From Gnetum montanum (Eukaryota > Streptophyta > Gnetopsida > Gnetales > Gnetaceae), in NCBI GenBank assembly GCA_015680685.1, contig MNCI01007670.1:6811-70810 (forward strand): 64,000 nt of DNA, written 5' to 3'. The translations under genes were made by a program, and so were the position numbers. Within the stretch, counting starts at the first letter, position 1; each line of letters starts with the position of its first letter. Below are positions 34,574 to 47,000 of the stretch, piece by piece. The notes beneath the pieces were generated by a model. It did no database searches. It had not been told where the DNA came from and saw only the letters and a program-made list of their open reading frames with translations.

Positions 34574-37372
34574 TCATGTGGTTCCTGGTGGTGGTGGCTC
34601 CTCCATGGGTTGCTTCCCCTTGTCTTGTGCTCCAGGTTTTGGGATTTGATGATGTTGAAGTAGTGCCCAGAGCTTTTCCTCTTCAATTGGGGGATCCTAT
34701 GCTGTCCATGTTGATGCTCCAATGTTTGATAGAGTTGGCACCTCCCATGGGCATGGTAGTTGCAGAAACATTTTATTTGCTTTGAAATACTAGGCCGCAA
34801 ACAACCGTTGTTCCTCCTCGTAGGCTCTAGCTTTGTCCCTGTACTCTTGAAAATCTGTAAGCTGTCGAGCCAAGTTCGTTGCGACATCTTTTTGTCCTTG
34901 GTAGCTTGCTTTAACCACCTCTAATTCAGAATTTATGACTTCCAGCTTTTGCAATGTTTTCTTGTGTTCTACAAATTCTACTTCATACTTGGTGTAGGTG
35001 GTAGCTACCTACCTCTCGAGCTCTATCCTTGGGTGCCCTGTTGTCAACATGGTTAGATTGGCATACCACAGATTTGCCATCTCCATGTACTCTGTGATAT
35101 CCTGAATCTGCAGGTCTCAGCTTTTAAGTTCTGCCTGGTGGAAATATCTGTATGTGTCCAATATGACCTGCTAATTAGTGTGTTGAGCACTGAAAGCATT
35201 GATGTGGGCCTTGGCCATATGGATCTCCTTCTCGATGATTTGCTTGTACATTCCCACTTGGTCTCAGAAATACTCCTTTAATTTTTCTTGCCGCTTGGCC
35301 TCATTTTGTCATGCGCTTATTTCAATGGTCATCTTCTGATGGATGGCGCATACCTCCTCCATTGAGAGGGTTCGATTTTCTCTGGCCAAATAGTTCATGT
35401 CCTGGTTAACCCTAATCAACTATTCTCGCAGCTACTAAAAACTTTCTTCAAGAACGTTCTTTTGTTTCTCCATAGAGATCAACCGAAGATTGTCAGCAAC
35501 AAGCTATTTATTTTCTTGTTGTAAGGCCTTGAGTGCCTTGGCATGCATGTAAGTTTGTGCTTGTGCCTTGGAGGCATCCTAGTCAGCCTTCTCTTTTTCC
35601 TCCGTCATCCTTTTATTTTCCACTAGTAATTTGTTGAGTTGCTTAGTCCTGAAGGTGTCCAGCTGGTCTGTGGGAACAAATTGAGAGGGATCCTGCTATG
35701 TAGCTTGCAGGGTTATGAGCTTTTCTTGCAGTCTTTCCACTTTTGCTTTTGCGTGCTCAGCCCTTATCTCTGTCATGAACAGCTTTTCTTTGATGAAGAT
35801 GACGTCTGATTGTGCTGCCGTAACATTCTATGAGATGTCAAACAAGGATGTCATCCCTTGTCCTATTTGTAGCAATCGATCAAGCACATCCTCATGTTCC
35901 ACAGGAGTCATTGAGGGACAGGCCATAGTTTGAGCATCCTATGCTCCTATGAAATCTGCCAGTGGCACAACAGGGACGTTAAAAGATTTCTTGATGTGAT
36001 CTGTGACCACCTCTATGACTCCCACTATGTCCTAGTGTTGCATGACCACCACTGTGGCCCCTTCACCAGTCTCCAATTGCACCTGAAAGGATGCAGTGTT
36101 CCCTAAAATCTATTGCGACCAATAAGTCTCCCCTCCTCCTATTTGAATGGACACCTCACCTCGTGCATGATCTATAAAGATAGTGGGCTGTACAGTATCG
36201 TCAATGACGTTGAAGAGATTTGCATCATCACAACTTCCCCAACTGACCGTCTCAACGATGGCCCTAAGATGGCTCATCAACGGTTGGTAATCCTACGGTG
36301 GTGGTAGTGGTTGATCTCACTGGCTCGTGTTGGGCCTTGCTTCTTATTGTTAACTAGGTCCTGTGCTTGGAAGTTGGCTGGGCCTTGCAAGTTGAGTTGA
36401 AGTGGGCCCCTCTATTTGTTCTTGTTCTTGTTCTGGCCCTAGTGTCTCACTAGCACTTTTCCTTGTAGCTGGTGGCTTCAGCAGTTTGGCGTACGAAGCA
36501 TTTTGGGCTCTTCTAAGGACATCATTGATGTATCCTCGAATACTAGCATGTTTGCACAGCTTCCTGATAAGACAAGGGAAGGGCAACGCAAACTTCCTTG
36601 TCTTGTGTTCTTCAAACCACCTTAAGATCTCCATGAAATATAGATGAGGTAGGTTAGCATCAACCTTTTCCATCAATATCGCACTTCCTCTTGCCACATA
36701 TGTTGAAATTTTGTTTAATCCTTTTGTGGGAAAGATGTGATAAGTTCCAATTTTAAAGTAGATTCTCTCTTCCAACGTCAATTCTTCATATATCTTATCT
36801 TCCTTACCATATGCCCTATCTAACAAAACCCATCACGCATCAGCATCAGAGCGAGTAGACAGACAAGCAACCTTTGGCCCTGTATTTGGAAGGTTTAACA
36901 TTTCCAAAATGGCTTTGACGGAAAAATCAACAAACACACCACAAATGTCAATTGTGGTGCCTTCTTCTTTATTGTGCCAAAATTAGTACATTTCTCCTAA
37001 GTACCAGGCACCACTTTCAGAGAGGATAGGTCATAATTGGGATCCTTTGAGGTGGTCCCTAATGGCCTCAGGAGAAAATTTCGTGAAAGGTCTGAAGTTC
37101 AATTCCACGATCACTGCAGTTGATGTGGACCTTTCATGGATGGCCTGGACACATTACGGGGGCAACATGAGGTGTTGTCCTAGTTCAGGCACTCTAGTAG
37201 CTCCTTCTTTTGCCTGTCCTGATTGTACAGTGGTAGGGCCTTCTTGATGGATACTAAACGATTGCTCCTCCTGCTCTACATGTTGTCTGGTAGGCACCTG
37301 TCCTTTATCTCTCCTGGGTTGCTTAGATGCACCTTGAGAGGGACCTTCTTGTTGTCCATGCTTTGGGGCCAT
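34574..37372 (-). pseudogene. ORF2 of family P: transposon-associated domain plus long coiled coil (copy 2)
   Basis: It starts at ATG 37372 (MAPKHGQQEGPSQGASKQP) and ends at TGA 34574-34576 after a tail PMEEPPPPGTT, about 933 codons. The N-terminal ~60 residues are Gln/basic-rich. Residues ~75-290 match the plant transposon-associated domain; the open block 36350-36826 carries LTLEERIYFKIGTYHIFPTK and FALPFPCLIRKLC. A Pro/Gln-rich linker follows (TLGPEQEQEQIEGP), then about 300 residues of Glu/Lys/Gln/Leu heptads down to 34850. Several TAG/TAA stops occur; at some of them copy 1 has an open codon. Function unknown; there are no polymerase motifs. An envelope-like or particle-associated role is only a guess. 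Confidence 0.65.
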
Positions 37373-37680
37373 ATGCAACCACACAGGGCCAATCATTAGT
37401 AAGGTTGCTTACCAAAGTTAAGTTATACCTTACTTCTTGCCTTAATGAGTTTGTTATGATTCTATGTGATTTTAAAGTTAAGAATTTTTATGGAAATGTC
37501 CCCAAAATATTTTAATATTTGGTCCACTTTGCTTAGGTGGTTTCAGAGTTTAATTTCCTGGTATAGATAAGGAGATGAAATTGTTTTTGGCACATGTTTA
37601 TTATTTTTATAACTAATTACCCTTGATAGTGTCCTTCGGGAGATGACAAATTTCAAAAAATTTATATGCAATTCGGCATG

Positions 37681-37702
37681 TACCCCTCCCCCACGACTAA
37701 GC
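37681..37702 (-). promoter_or_regulatory. Second (central) polypurine tract, copy 2
   Basis: The minus strand carries AGCTTAGTCGTGGGGGAGGG, nearly identical to 2939-2960 of copy 1 and similar to the 3' tract of both copies. It lies about 310 bases before the ORF2 start. Confidence 0.5.
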
Positions 37703-37744
37703 TAAACACTCCGAGTTCAAGTAGGTTCAGACAGAATGAAAATC

Positions 37745-37861
37745 NNNNNNNNNNNNNNNNNNNNNNNNNNNNNNNNNNNNNNNNNNNNNNNNNNNNNNNN
37801 NNNNNNNNNNNNNNNNNNNNNNNNNNNNNNNNNNNNNNNNNNNNNNNNNNNNNNNNNNNNN
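37745..37861. other. Assembly gap (117 N)
   Basis: A run of N inside the copy 2 spacer, next to the palindromic GATATCGCG cluster. Such palindromes are hard to sequence, which may explain the gap. Confidence 0.95.
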
Positions 37862-37879
37862 TATATATATTTTTTAAGG

Positions 37880-37955
37880 ACGCGATATCGCGTACCCGCT
37901 AGCAGGGACCTGATATCGTGTTGGACTCGATATTGAGGACCCGATATCGCATCCT
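37880..37955. repeat. Internal GATATC palindrome cluster (copy 2)
   Basis: ACGCGATATCGCGT (37880-37893) is a perfect 14-bp palindrome, followed by GATATCGTG, GATATTG and GATATCGC units at about 20-base intervals. The arrangement resembles the LTR array, and copy 1 has its counterpart at 2724-2752. Confidence 0.75.
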
Positions 37956-38344
37956 ATCGAAAATAGGGCAGTTGAAAAAAATTACAAATATTTTGAAACT
38001 CCAAGGTATAAACTGAGGACATGTAGGTCAATGTAAAGGGGTTCAGGGTAATACAAACTAGTCTTGAAGGCACAAAAAGTATAATGGTGTAAAATCTGTC
38101 AATGAAAATCATGAAGAGTAGGAGGAAAAAGGACATGTGTTAGCTCATAGGAACATTTGAACTGGAAGGATGATAAGGGAAAGAAGAACATTGGTAATAC
38201 TTAGAGGGTATAAGATGATGTGCGGGAGATGTGTTACTCATACAAATTACAAGGTTTACGCAAGTGGGTCCTCCCCAAAGCAGATTCCAACCTATAGTGC
38301 CCTTGCATAACCACACCTTAAAATGTCCATAGGCACTAAAAGGG

Positions 38345-38539
38345 TTAAATGTAATCCACATTGATCTCACAAAACACACACATGTAGATATCACCACGAA
38401 GAGTTATGAATCCCATGCTATCAAAGTTACAAGTCACAAATACACGAACAGTGAGGTGAGGCAACTTGTAGAAGAGATTGCAGAGATTAGGACATGAGGT
38501 AACTGACTCAGGGCACAATGAATCCTGCGTGTAAGGCAT
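38345..38539 (-). CDS. Possible 64-codon micro-ORF in family P spacer (copy 2)
   Basis: The ORF runs from ATG 38539 to a TAA at 38345. It has the same length, start and stop as the copy 1 ORF at 2105-2299, and shares DSLCP, SVTSCPN, DIYMCVFC and VDYI. Differences are spread over all codon positions, so coding is unproven. Confidence 0.25.
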   Translation of the reverse strand: MPYTQDSLCPESVTSCPNLCNLFYKLPHLTVRVFVTCNFDSMGFITLRGDIYMCVFCEINVDYI

Positions 38540-39351
38540 GATTAGTGTGTCATTTTCCCATCACTCCAAAATCAAGACCAAGTCCATTCCTCTGATTAGT
38601 GATATCGCATTGCTTCATCAAATGATAGACAACCATAAGAGCATCATGACAGCAAGGCGTACGATTACTTGGCATTTTGTTCAAGGGAGGAGTGATTTTT
38701 GCTTTGTGGCACACATGTTTTTTTTTCTTTTTTCTTTTTGTGTGGCCACTTTGACACACTCTTCTTGCTTTCTTTCTTTCTTTTTTCTTTTGAATGCTTA
38801 ATCCAGAGAAGCCACCTACCTTCAGGCATGGGTGCATGTATTTCCAGTGGGACCCCTTGGAATAGCATTATTTTTTTTCTGGTTGAGTGCCTTTTGATTA
38901 CTCTTACTCCCATTTTTCTTTAGATCTACAAGGATCTTAGTACGACCAAGCTGCATGATAACTCCTATAGATAAGAGAATCCACATGTCCCCTTGATGTT
39001 ACACCCTGGCCATTCCTTCTTAGTCCATCATTCTTCACTCTGGGCATAATGAGCACAAAATTACTTTAAGTTGTAATGATTAGGAATATCATTGTACCCA
39101 AGGTAGAACCTCTTATTAATGGCATGGGTAGGTGGATGTTGTGGACTCACTGTTCACATAATGAGTCACCTGAGACTTGATAGCATAGAATAACACCTCA
39201 ACCAACGATTCACATGAGTGTTTTATTCCTAGATGAGATTACTCATAAAAAGGGTAAAAGGATCAAACAATAAGTTGAAAAGTAAAAAAACTGAAAAACA
39301 CAAATTTCAAAATTAAAGAAAATAAAAAATATTTATTAATCCTGCTTGTTA

Positions 39352-41365
39352 TTAGAATGGGGGATATCCCCCATAACTAAACAGTTGAGCATGGCTAGGA
39401 TTAATAAATAAAGAATTGGGATCCTTGCATGTTGGACGTATTGGGATCCGGTCATATCTGAACCACTGAGTATCTTTTGATGTGCTGGTTGGAACGTACC
39501 CCAAGTGGGGTTCACACACTTGATTGTAGTAAACATAGTGGGGAAATTTATAAGATGTAGTCAATTGATAAGTGGTTGACCCACTATGGCACCCGTGACC
39601 ATATGATGGTATGTAAGGATCGATATGTCTCCCTTCGTGGGTAGATTCACTGGGCCACATGGTTGTTGGAGTATTGATTAGTGGCCTGGATGAGGTAACA
39701 CGAAGTGTTGAGTTCGAGGAGAAGGATGCACCACAATGTTGAACTTGTGCTAAGTTAGAGGATGCAATGGGCTCAAAGTTGTGCTGTCCCTTCTTACGGT
39801 CATTCCGAAAGAAGGGGCATGTTCGATGTTGAGGAGAGTTCCCACTGTTGTTGTCAACAGAAGCATAAGTAATATTCGTGGGTTGCTGTTGTGGTGCAAA
39901 CCCTTTTGGAACACTTGGTGGCAATGTAGAAGGAGGTGAAGGATGAGAATTTTGAAATTGAGAAGGAGCGTAAGGTATCCAATGGGTTGATAGTATTGAG
40001 GAGAATAATAATCATGTGGTGAGATAGAGGATGTTGACTCAGTTGGGGAAACAAGATGTTGGACTTTATAAGCACTTAGGTTTGGATGGTATGAAGGGTA
40101 TAACTAGTTTGGGGGTGGCCTTCCCCACAACTAGGATTGTTGCCACTGTGATCAAACACAGTATCTCTATATGAACTTTGGATGTAACACTCTTCCCTAA
40201 TGCTCCTGTAAATGTGACAAGATTGGGCATTAGCCCTTGGGGTGATTGTACAGGCAAATGTTGCATTGATACGTATGATTGGTAGTTGAGCTCTTATTCT
40301 CTTTAACCCTTCTTTTCGATTGTATAAGGGTATTTTGTCCTACTTCTTAGTTTGTCATGACTCTACCTCCAATAATGTTGGCATATTCTCCACACTTTTT
40401 ATGCATCCATTCCATCATCTTATTGATCTTTTCCTCAATTTCATCCAATGATTGTAGTGTTGGCAAAGACGGTTCCACCTCCTTGAGGTGAGTTGATTTC
40501 TCCTCTTCATTATCATGGGCCCTTGTTGCTTTAAGGTTTTGGGCCTATTGAGATTTTTCAACATTCTCTGACTTAGCCATTTCTCCTTCTTCTTTTGCTA
40601 CTCGTTTGATAAGCTCTTGGAATTGATGGGTTCGTAGCTCATATAGTTGACCTTGGACGTACATCCCTAGGGTCTCCCTTATTTCATTATGGAGCCCATC
40701 TATGATATGGTACATTAGCCTCTCCTCAGAGAACTCATGGCTTGGGCAATTGCTTAATAATGCATAATATCTTTCTAAGGCCATGTCCAAGGGTTCATGT
40801 TGTGCTTGTTTCCACTCTTGGATTTGTTTCCTCAAGGCTAAAACTCTTGCATAAGTTTGATATCTTTCGTTGAAGAGTTCTACCATTGTTGGCCAACGTC
40901 GAATTGATTTGGGTTTTAGGGACCTATACCATACTTTTGCTTGGCCAACGAGAGTGTCATAGGAAAGAGCTTAAGTTTTTGCCATCCATTATCAATGTTG
41001 TTCCATGCACAGTCATCGTAGAAAGCTTGTAAATGTTGTTGTGGATCTGATTCATAGCCTCCTAAGAATTTGGGAAAGTTGTTTAAGTCAAGCCTAGGTA
41101 GATGGCTTTCCTTGCGATGCTTATGAGATATTCGAATAGCCTCTTGTATTTCCGTTAGGCTTGTAGTGGCCAATAGGGATTTATCATCACTAGGTATGTT
41201 ATGCATTCATGAGTTGGGATGATGTTGTCTTTGTTTATGTTTATAGGAAACCCCTACATCAGATTGGGTACTCCAAACTTCATCTTCTTCATCATACAAT
41301 TCATTGGTTCTCCAATGAATTACCCTACTGGTTGTTACATTATCAGAGTCTTGTGAGAGAGACAT
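39352..41365 (-). pseudogene. Gag-like ORF1 of family P (copy 2)
   Basis: The likely start is ATG 41365 (MSLSQDSDNVTTSRVIHWRT). The fragment 40916-41206 has LPRLDLNNFPKFLGGYESDP and QQHLQAFYDDCAW, and 40545-40886 has the capsid-like block MALERYYALLSNCPSHEFSE, as in retrotransposon Gags (usual W/F…L…C spacing). A knuckle CNICLYNHPKG follows near 40235-40262, with a stop (CAA to TAA) where copy 1 has Gln. The C-terminal Pro/Gln/Tyr-rich tail ends SYGGYPPF at 39352. No protease is seen. It packages RNA in trans or in cis only if repaired copies exist elsewhere. Confidence 0.8.
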
Positions 41366-41495
41366 GGTTGTGAATTTATGTGTGATTTAATTGCAATTAT
41401 TATTATTATTTATTATATTTTTTTCCTGAAAGATATATTGTTAATACTTTGTTACAATGATTTTGTATGATGTAACTAATCTAAATAACTAGCAC

Positions 41496-41515
41496 TATCC
41501 CTGGCAACGACACCA
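41496..41515 (-). promoter_or_regulatory. Primer binding site of family P (Asp-type)
   Basis: The minus strand reads TGGTGTCGTTGCCAGGGATA one base inside the 5' LTR. The plant tRNA-Asp site of Athila/Tat elements is TGGCGCCGTTGCCGGGGA, so a few transitions separate them. This points to a Ty3/gypsy origin. Confidence 0.75.
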
Positions 41516-41516
41516 A

Positions 41517-42210
41517 TGATGAGCAGTGAGGTACCCCTACACTCAACCATACGAATATGAGCATTTCACGCATGATCTAGTCGAACTCCGTAGATGGGCT
41601 AGTTGTGGTACCTAGATAGTTACTCGTTGATCATAGTTTGCTATCTTCCCACTTGGACTAGTATTTGCTTTGTCACGTATGGTTCAGTCTAGAGTGAGGT
41701 GTATGATGTGTTCCTAAACTAATGCTACTCTTGGAAGTAATCAAAAATAATCTTTAATTAAGCTAGGAGGTAAAGGGAGAGAGAGTTAAGCTAATATGAG
41801 ATAGGGAGAGAGAATCTAAGCTAGCCTAAGTGTGATGAGCATTCGTTCTTTAATCATCCGTACACATCTTGGACCTCATGCACGACTACCACTGGGATTA
41901 CCAAGTGCATGGCCTAGGTACGCTACTGGGATACCAAGTAGTCACACTTGAATGCTCATGATTAAGTCGTACTCATTCCGCAATTAAGGAGTTTAGGGTA
42001 AAGAGATATTAACTACGAAAGAAATAAATAACAATAACAATTAAATAATNCAAAAACTCAAAGAATGCCTCCTCTCGTGCGCCTACATGTGTATTTATAG
42101 GCTCATGCAGGAGTCACGATATCGTGTATTCGATATTGTTGTTGGACTGCGATATCACGTACTCAATATCGTGGATCTGATATTGCGGCTTGATGAATCA
42201 CGATTCATCA
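41517..42210 (-). repeat. 5' LTR of family P, copy 2 (collapsed at N)
   Basis: The + strand starts TGATGAGCAGTGAGG and ends GATTCATCA. It aligns with 33491-34380, but about 200 bases are missing at the single N (42050), so this is an assembly defect. The GATATCG array is at 42116-42186. Confidence 0.9.
42050..42050. other. Assembly gap (1 N, about 200 bases lost)
   Basis: The sister LTR continues for about 200 bases (34025-34225) before the sequence found directly after this N resumes. Confidence 0.85.
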
Positions 42211-42215
42211 AGTAG
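42211..42215. repeat. Target-site duplication, right (AGTAG)
   Basis: Exact copy of 33486-33490 directly after the right LTR. Confidence 0.9.
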
Positions 42216-44050
42216 CACCCAAAGGATTTGGAGCTTTCCTATGTTGGTGAATTTGGCGTATGTTGTATTTAATGTTTCTTTGAAAATCTTAATGTATGTT
42301 GTAGCTTCTTTAGTGATGTCTATGTTAGTTTTCTATTTGTCTTCTATAGTAACCCAACATAATGGTATACAACAAGGTTTACCATACAATACTTTGTATG
42401 GTACTATTTTCAAACTCACCTAATAACTATTTATATAAGTAAATTCTACTAAAAGAAAAGCTTTATTCCAATGGTATTTGTAGTCTAAAGCATAAGATCT
42501 AAGCATATCCTGCAAAATCTAATTCATCCTCTTTATCTAACCATCTATCTATGGATAATAGGCTAAACTCGGATTTAACTTAGTAGCTAAACTCTTCTAC
42601 AAAGACTACCAAAATCTTACAAGGAATACCATGAAGTCTAATAATCTCAAAAAGAAATAACTATGAAATCTCTTTAGTATTAGCTATTGCTTTCATAACT
42701 AGAAAATGAGAAGATTTGGTTAAAAGGTCTATAACCATAAGGATGAAGTCCTTCCCACTCTTAGTATGAGATAGTCCTATGATGATGAAATTCATGTTAT
42801 TGACTTTTCATTTTCATTCTAGCATAGTGTGAGGGTAAAAATAATTGCAAGTCTTTAATGCTCTACTTTGACTTGCTCACATATCAAATACTTAGCCATA
42901 AAATTTTCCGCATCCTTCTTCATACTAAGCCACCAATAATGCTTCTTGATGTTCTAGTGCATATTATCATTACTAGGATGAATATGATGCTTACTCAATT
43001 AATCTTCCTCAAAAAACTTTTGTTTGACTAATGTTTGAACATAAACCCTATTTTTAAACTTCAGAAAAGCTTGAACTTTCCATTAAAAATAACTAAACCT
43101 CAACTAAAAGAATTGCTATCTTTTCTTAATTCCAAGGGTCTAAGATTTATTGAGAGGTTATCGTATCCCTTAGACTAGGTAAGATAGTGAGGTTGTAGAG
43201 TTTTCTAGGTATCCTACTTAGTGCATCTACTATTATGTTAGCCTTGCTAGGATGATATTGAACTATGAAATCAAAGTCTACTAACAATTCAATCCATCTT
43301 CTCTATCTCATGTTCAACTATGGTTAACTTATCATATATTGCAAGTTCTTATGATCTATACAAAGTATAATATGCTCACCATACAAATAGTGCTTCCAAA
43401 TTTTGAGAGTGAATACCATGATACTAAGATCTAGATCATGAGTTAGATACTCGGTCTCATGAGATTTCAACATAAGCTATTATCTTTTCTTCTTACATAA
43501 GAACTCCAAATCATTTACCTAAAACATTTGTGTAAATATCATAAAGCTTTCTAGGATTTGGTAAGATTAATATGGATGCTCTAGCTATTTTTTTTAACTT
43601 CTCAAAAGCTTTCTAGCAAGCATTACTCCAAGAGAAAATACCATCTTTCTTTAGCAACTTATGTAAGGGAGTTTCTATCTTAGAGAAGTCCTCCATGAAT
43701 CTTCTATAGTACCTTGCTTATCCTAATAAGCTTCTAACTTTATTAACTTTTATTATAATAGGCTAATCCTTAACTATTGATACTTTTGAAGGGCTCACTA
43801 TTATACCTACTCTTGATACCACATGATCAAGAATTGAATTTCTTTCTTCTAAAAGGGCACACCTAGAAAAATCGTTAACAAATTACTATATTTATAAAAG
43901 CATCTCCTAGTAACTTAAACTAAATAAAATGGTATCCTAGTATCGCATTTTCTTTTAGCTAGTTAAAAAATTTACATGCCTAGTTCCCTTTCCTTTTCTT
44001 TCCTAATAGAATTGGTTTTGATTATAAGCTCTAAATGCTTTTCCTTCAAA
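42216..44050 (-). pseudogene. Decayed Ty3/gypsy pol (second lineage)
   Basis: The minus strand gives fragments of another gypsy polyprotein: RT/thumb near 43590-43740 (RYYRRFMEDFSKIETPLHKLL and FSWSNACQKAFEKLKK), RNase H remains (43340-43560), and integrase near 42350-42620 (DG-IKRMN-ILQDMLRSYALDYKYHWNKAFLLVEFTY). There is a stop or frameshift every few dozen codons. It differs from elements A and B and resembles chromovirus-type pol. It borders the target site of family-P copy 2. Confidence 0.75.
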
Positions 44051-47000
44051 ATTTTAATGGTTAGCCTTTCTTGCCATTTTTCAAGTACAAGATTCATTTA
44101 GATTTAAAGCTAGTGTTTATTTCTTTTTGTTTTTGTTTTTGTTTTTTTTTTACAAAATGATTGTTTTCCTTTACATATAAAACCAAAAACTAGTAGAAAA
44201 TGGGTTGTTGGCTAATTAGTTAGCTTGACTGAGTTCAAAGCCTAGTATCAGCACCTTACACCAGCTAAGGCATTGTTCTAAGCATAATCCTAGTTATCGC
44301 TTTAGTACCATAACATTTAGGTCTAATGCAACATACTATCAACACTAACATGAGGCAATTTTCAATTCACCTTTGAATGGACAAAACGAGCAAGGGAAAT
44401 TTTTGATGTGACACCAAGGCTATTTATGGGGATGATGAATTATGCGATATTGAGTTTTGTGCAATGCTTGTCACATTCCAATGAGCTTGTGGCATGCACT
44501 CTAGTGGTGTTTAAGCCAAGGTAACTCCGAGGTCATTCCCCAACTAAAGTCTCTTGCATTTGCCACTAAAATGTGTTTAATTGTGGTTTCTATCCTCTTC
44601 ATATAGGATACCAGCCTAGGGTGTTAAAATGTCAATTTTATGCTTGGGAAGTAGTTGTTGCTTTTCCCTCATGCATGTGTTCAGGTTTAAGATTTAAATC
44701 GCTATTACTTTGGTATTACTAACATGTTGACAAAGAGCATTGTAAGTGTATGCTATCATTACTCTTAGTTCTCTTTTTCTGATATTGCTAACAATCTAAT
44801 AATACCCCTTAGAAGTGTATGCTATCTATGCTCTTAGCATGGCTTGTCTTGTAGATATTTGTTGTTATGACCTTCCCCACTAAGTGATCTGAATGAGATC
44901 TTGTAAGATTCTAATTCAATCCCCTTAGCACTAGTTGTCCTCGACCATCTAAACTAACCGAATTTGAAATGTTAAGTGTATTCATTCTTTGAAATTAGCT
45001 CCCATTATTTTTAGGGTACGGGGCTTCCAGTAAGATTATGTTTTGCAACCCATACTTGAACTAGCAACCCAAGAAATATTCCCTTAGTAGAGTAAAAAAT
45101 TAAATTAGCATATTCCTTGCTATTACCTAGTAAAAAAACTAGAAACTAGCAAGACTTAAAAAAACTAGAAACTAGTTCACAAGGATTTAAGCAGTATAAT
45201 TCACAAAGATTTTGGGAACTATGGTATTCATCTTGAATTCTATCAGATGAGGACAAAAACTACCCATTTTTTTCTTATTCTAAACAAACTGAAAGTATTG
45301 CCTTTGCTTTATATACATTCACTCTAAAGATCTTCATCTTTCAGTTTCCAAATGCAATTTCTTCTTCCAAAACGTATGGTGCATCTGCCTTTTTAACAAT
45401 TGAAGGTATGTAAGTTCTCTGTTTTGTCAAATCTTGCTTGAAATTTCCCATATTTGAAGCCATATTTTAGCTTGGTGAAACCAGCCATCTTTAAACCAGT
45501 CCTCATCAAAGCACATGAAACTGCTGATTTTATTTACATAGACAAAGCTACAAAATACAAGATAAGGTCAACTCTTAAAAAGATTGTGTTTTGGACTTGG
45601 TAGCATTCCTGTTGGCTATCTCTTCTGCATGCACAAACAACACAAGTGATAAATGAGGACTCTTGTAAATAAAAAGAACAAAATATGACAAAAATATGTA
45701 ACAAGCAACATTTATGAATGGTTCATATCTAAATATTACGCCTGCTATGGATAGCAGTACCAATTTAAATTATAATTGAAATTTTAGAAGATCCAGATGC
45801 ATGATAGTAAAGGCGACATATGCTAATTTCTAAAGCTTGAGCTGAACTGAAAGAACCACTATGCAGAACTGAATAGTCTCCGCGCAGGAAAAGGAAATAT
45901 TTCAACCTACTAAATATTTTTTAAAATTTATTCCAAACAGCACAATTTCACTAAAATGCTTTGAATATGGTCCTTTCATGGACATAAAAAACAATTATTC
46001 ATTAAATATAATGAATAACACACGAGATATTCAATATAGAACCCAGAAAGAAAACCTCAAACTCTGACCTGACAGATACGAAATCTAGCACGGATGTGAA
46101 GCAATGTCAAAGTCTTTGGAGCGAAACAAACAATACTGGGATAACCAATGAAAAACGTCATTGAAGGAAAAGAACTATATTGGCTTCAAATACTATGTTC
46201 TTATTTCTGAAGAAAAATGATCAAAACAATATACCGCTCTTACTTCAAACTCATATAAGTTGATCCCTGGAAACTATTGCTACTTACGTCCAATAGCTAT
46301 TTCCAGTCTCATTTATAAAATGCATTAGAGAAAGGACCCAGAAAACATCCAAAGTGTTAAGCACCGAGTTAGACATGAAAGAAAACATCCAAAGTGTTAA
46401 GCACCCAGTTAGACATGAAATAGCTTGGTGGGAAAAAAATGAAAAGAAAAGTTACAAATCTTAACATGTTAAATGACTTTGCATATAGAAAGTAAGCCTA
46501 TATTCTTAGGTAACTTTCATACTATAGAGAAAGATAGATGAATCACATGCCGTAGAAAGAGAAGTGCCAGTCCTCAATTCTGAAAACTAAGCGCAAGGAA
46601 TATTATTTGACTCATATATGTGGGAAATAGGTCAACTGATATCTATGACTCCAAGAATACATGCTCTTCTATTTAATAGATTATGCCAAGATGAGTAGGA
46701 TTACGTCATCTACTGTTTTTAAAATTTTTAAAGGATATAGAAGTAATTATTGACGACAAATATTCAACTTTTCCAGAAGTCTTAGTTACTTCACGATTGT
46801 TTCAATCAAAATTTTCCAGGCAAATCATGATTTTTTTTGCCAAATATTTTGGTTAATTCTCACCAAGTTCTGAAAGATGGTTGATTTTAAATGTAAAAAC
46901 ATAGGAACAGAACTAATAAGGTTATAAAAGCATGAGTTGGTATCATTATTTGTATGTTTTACTAGTCTGATCAATTTTTTGCATGTTTTACTGTTCTATT

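Larger units (their letters stand above)
33491..42210 (-). mobile_element. LTR retrotransposon family P, complete copy 2
   Basis: On the minus strand: 5' LTR (41517-42210, collapsed at an N), primer site (41496-41515), gag-like ORF1 (39352-41365), spacer (37373-39351, with 117 N), ORF2 (34574-37372), polypurine tract (34381-34395) and 3' LTR (33491-34380). Perfect AGTAG duplications flank it, so this is a genuine single insertion and not a rearranged composite. At 8.7 kb it contains no RT, RNase H, integrase or protease. All ORFs have stops. Copy 1 (1-7098) has the same plan. Confidence 0.9.
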
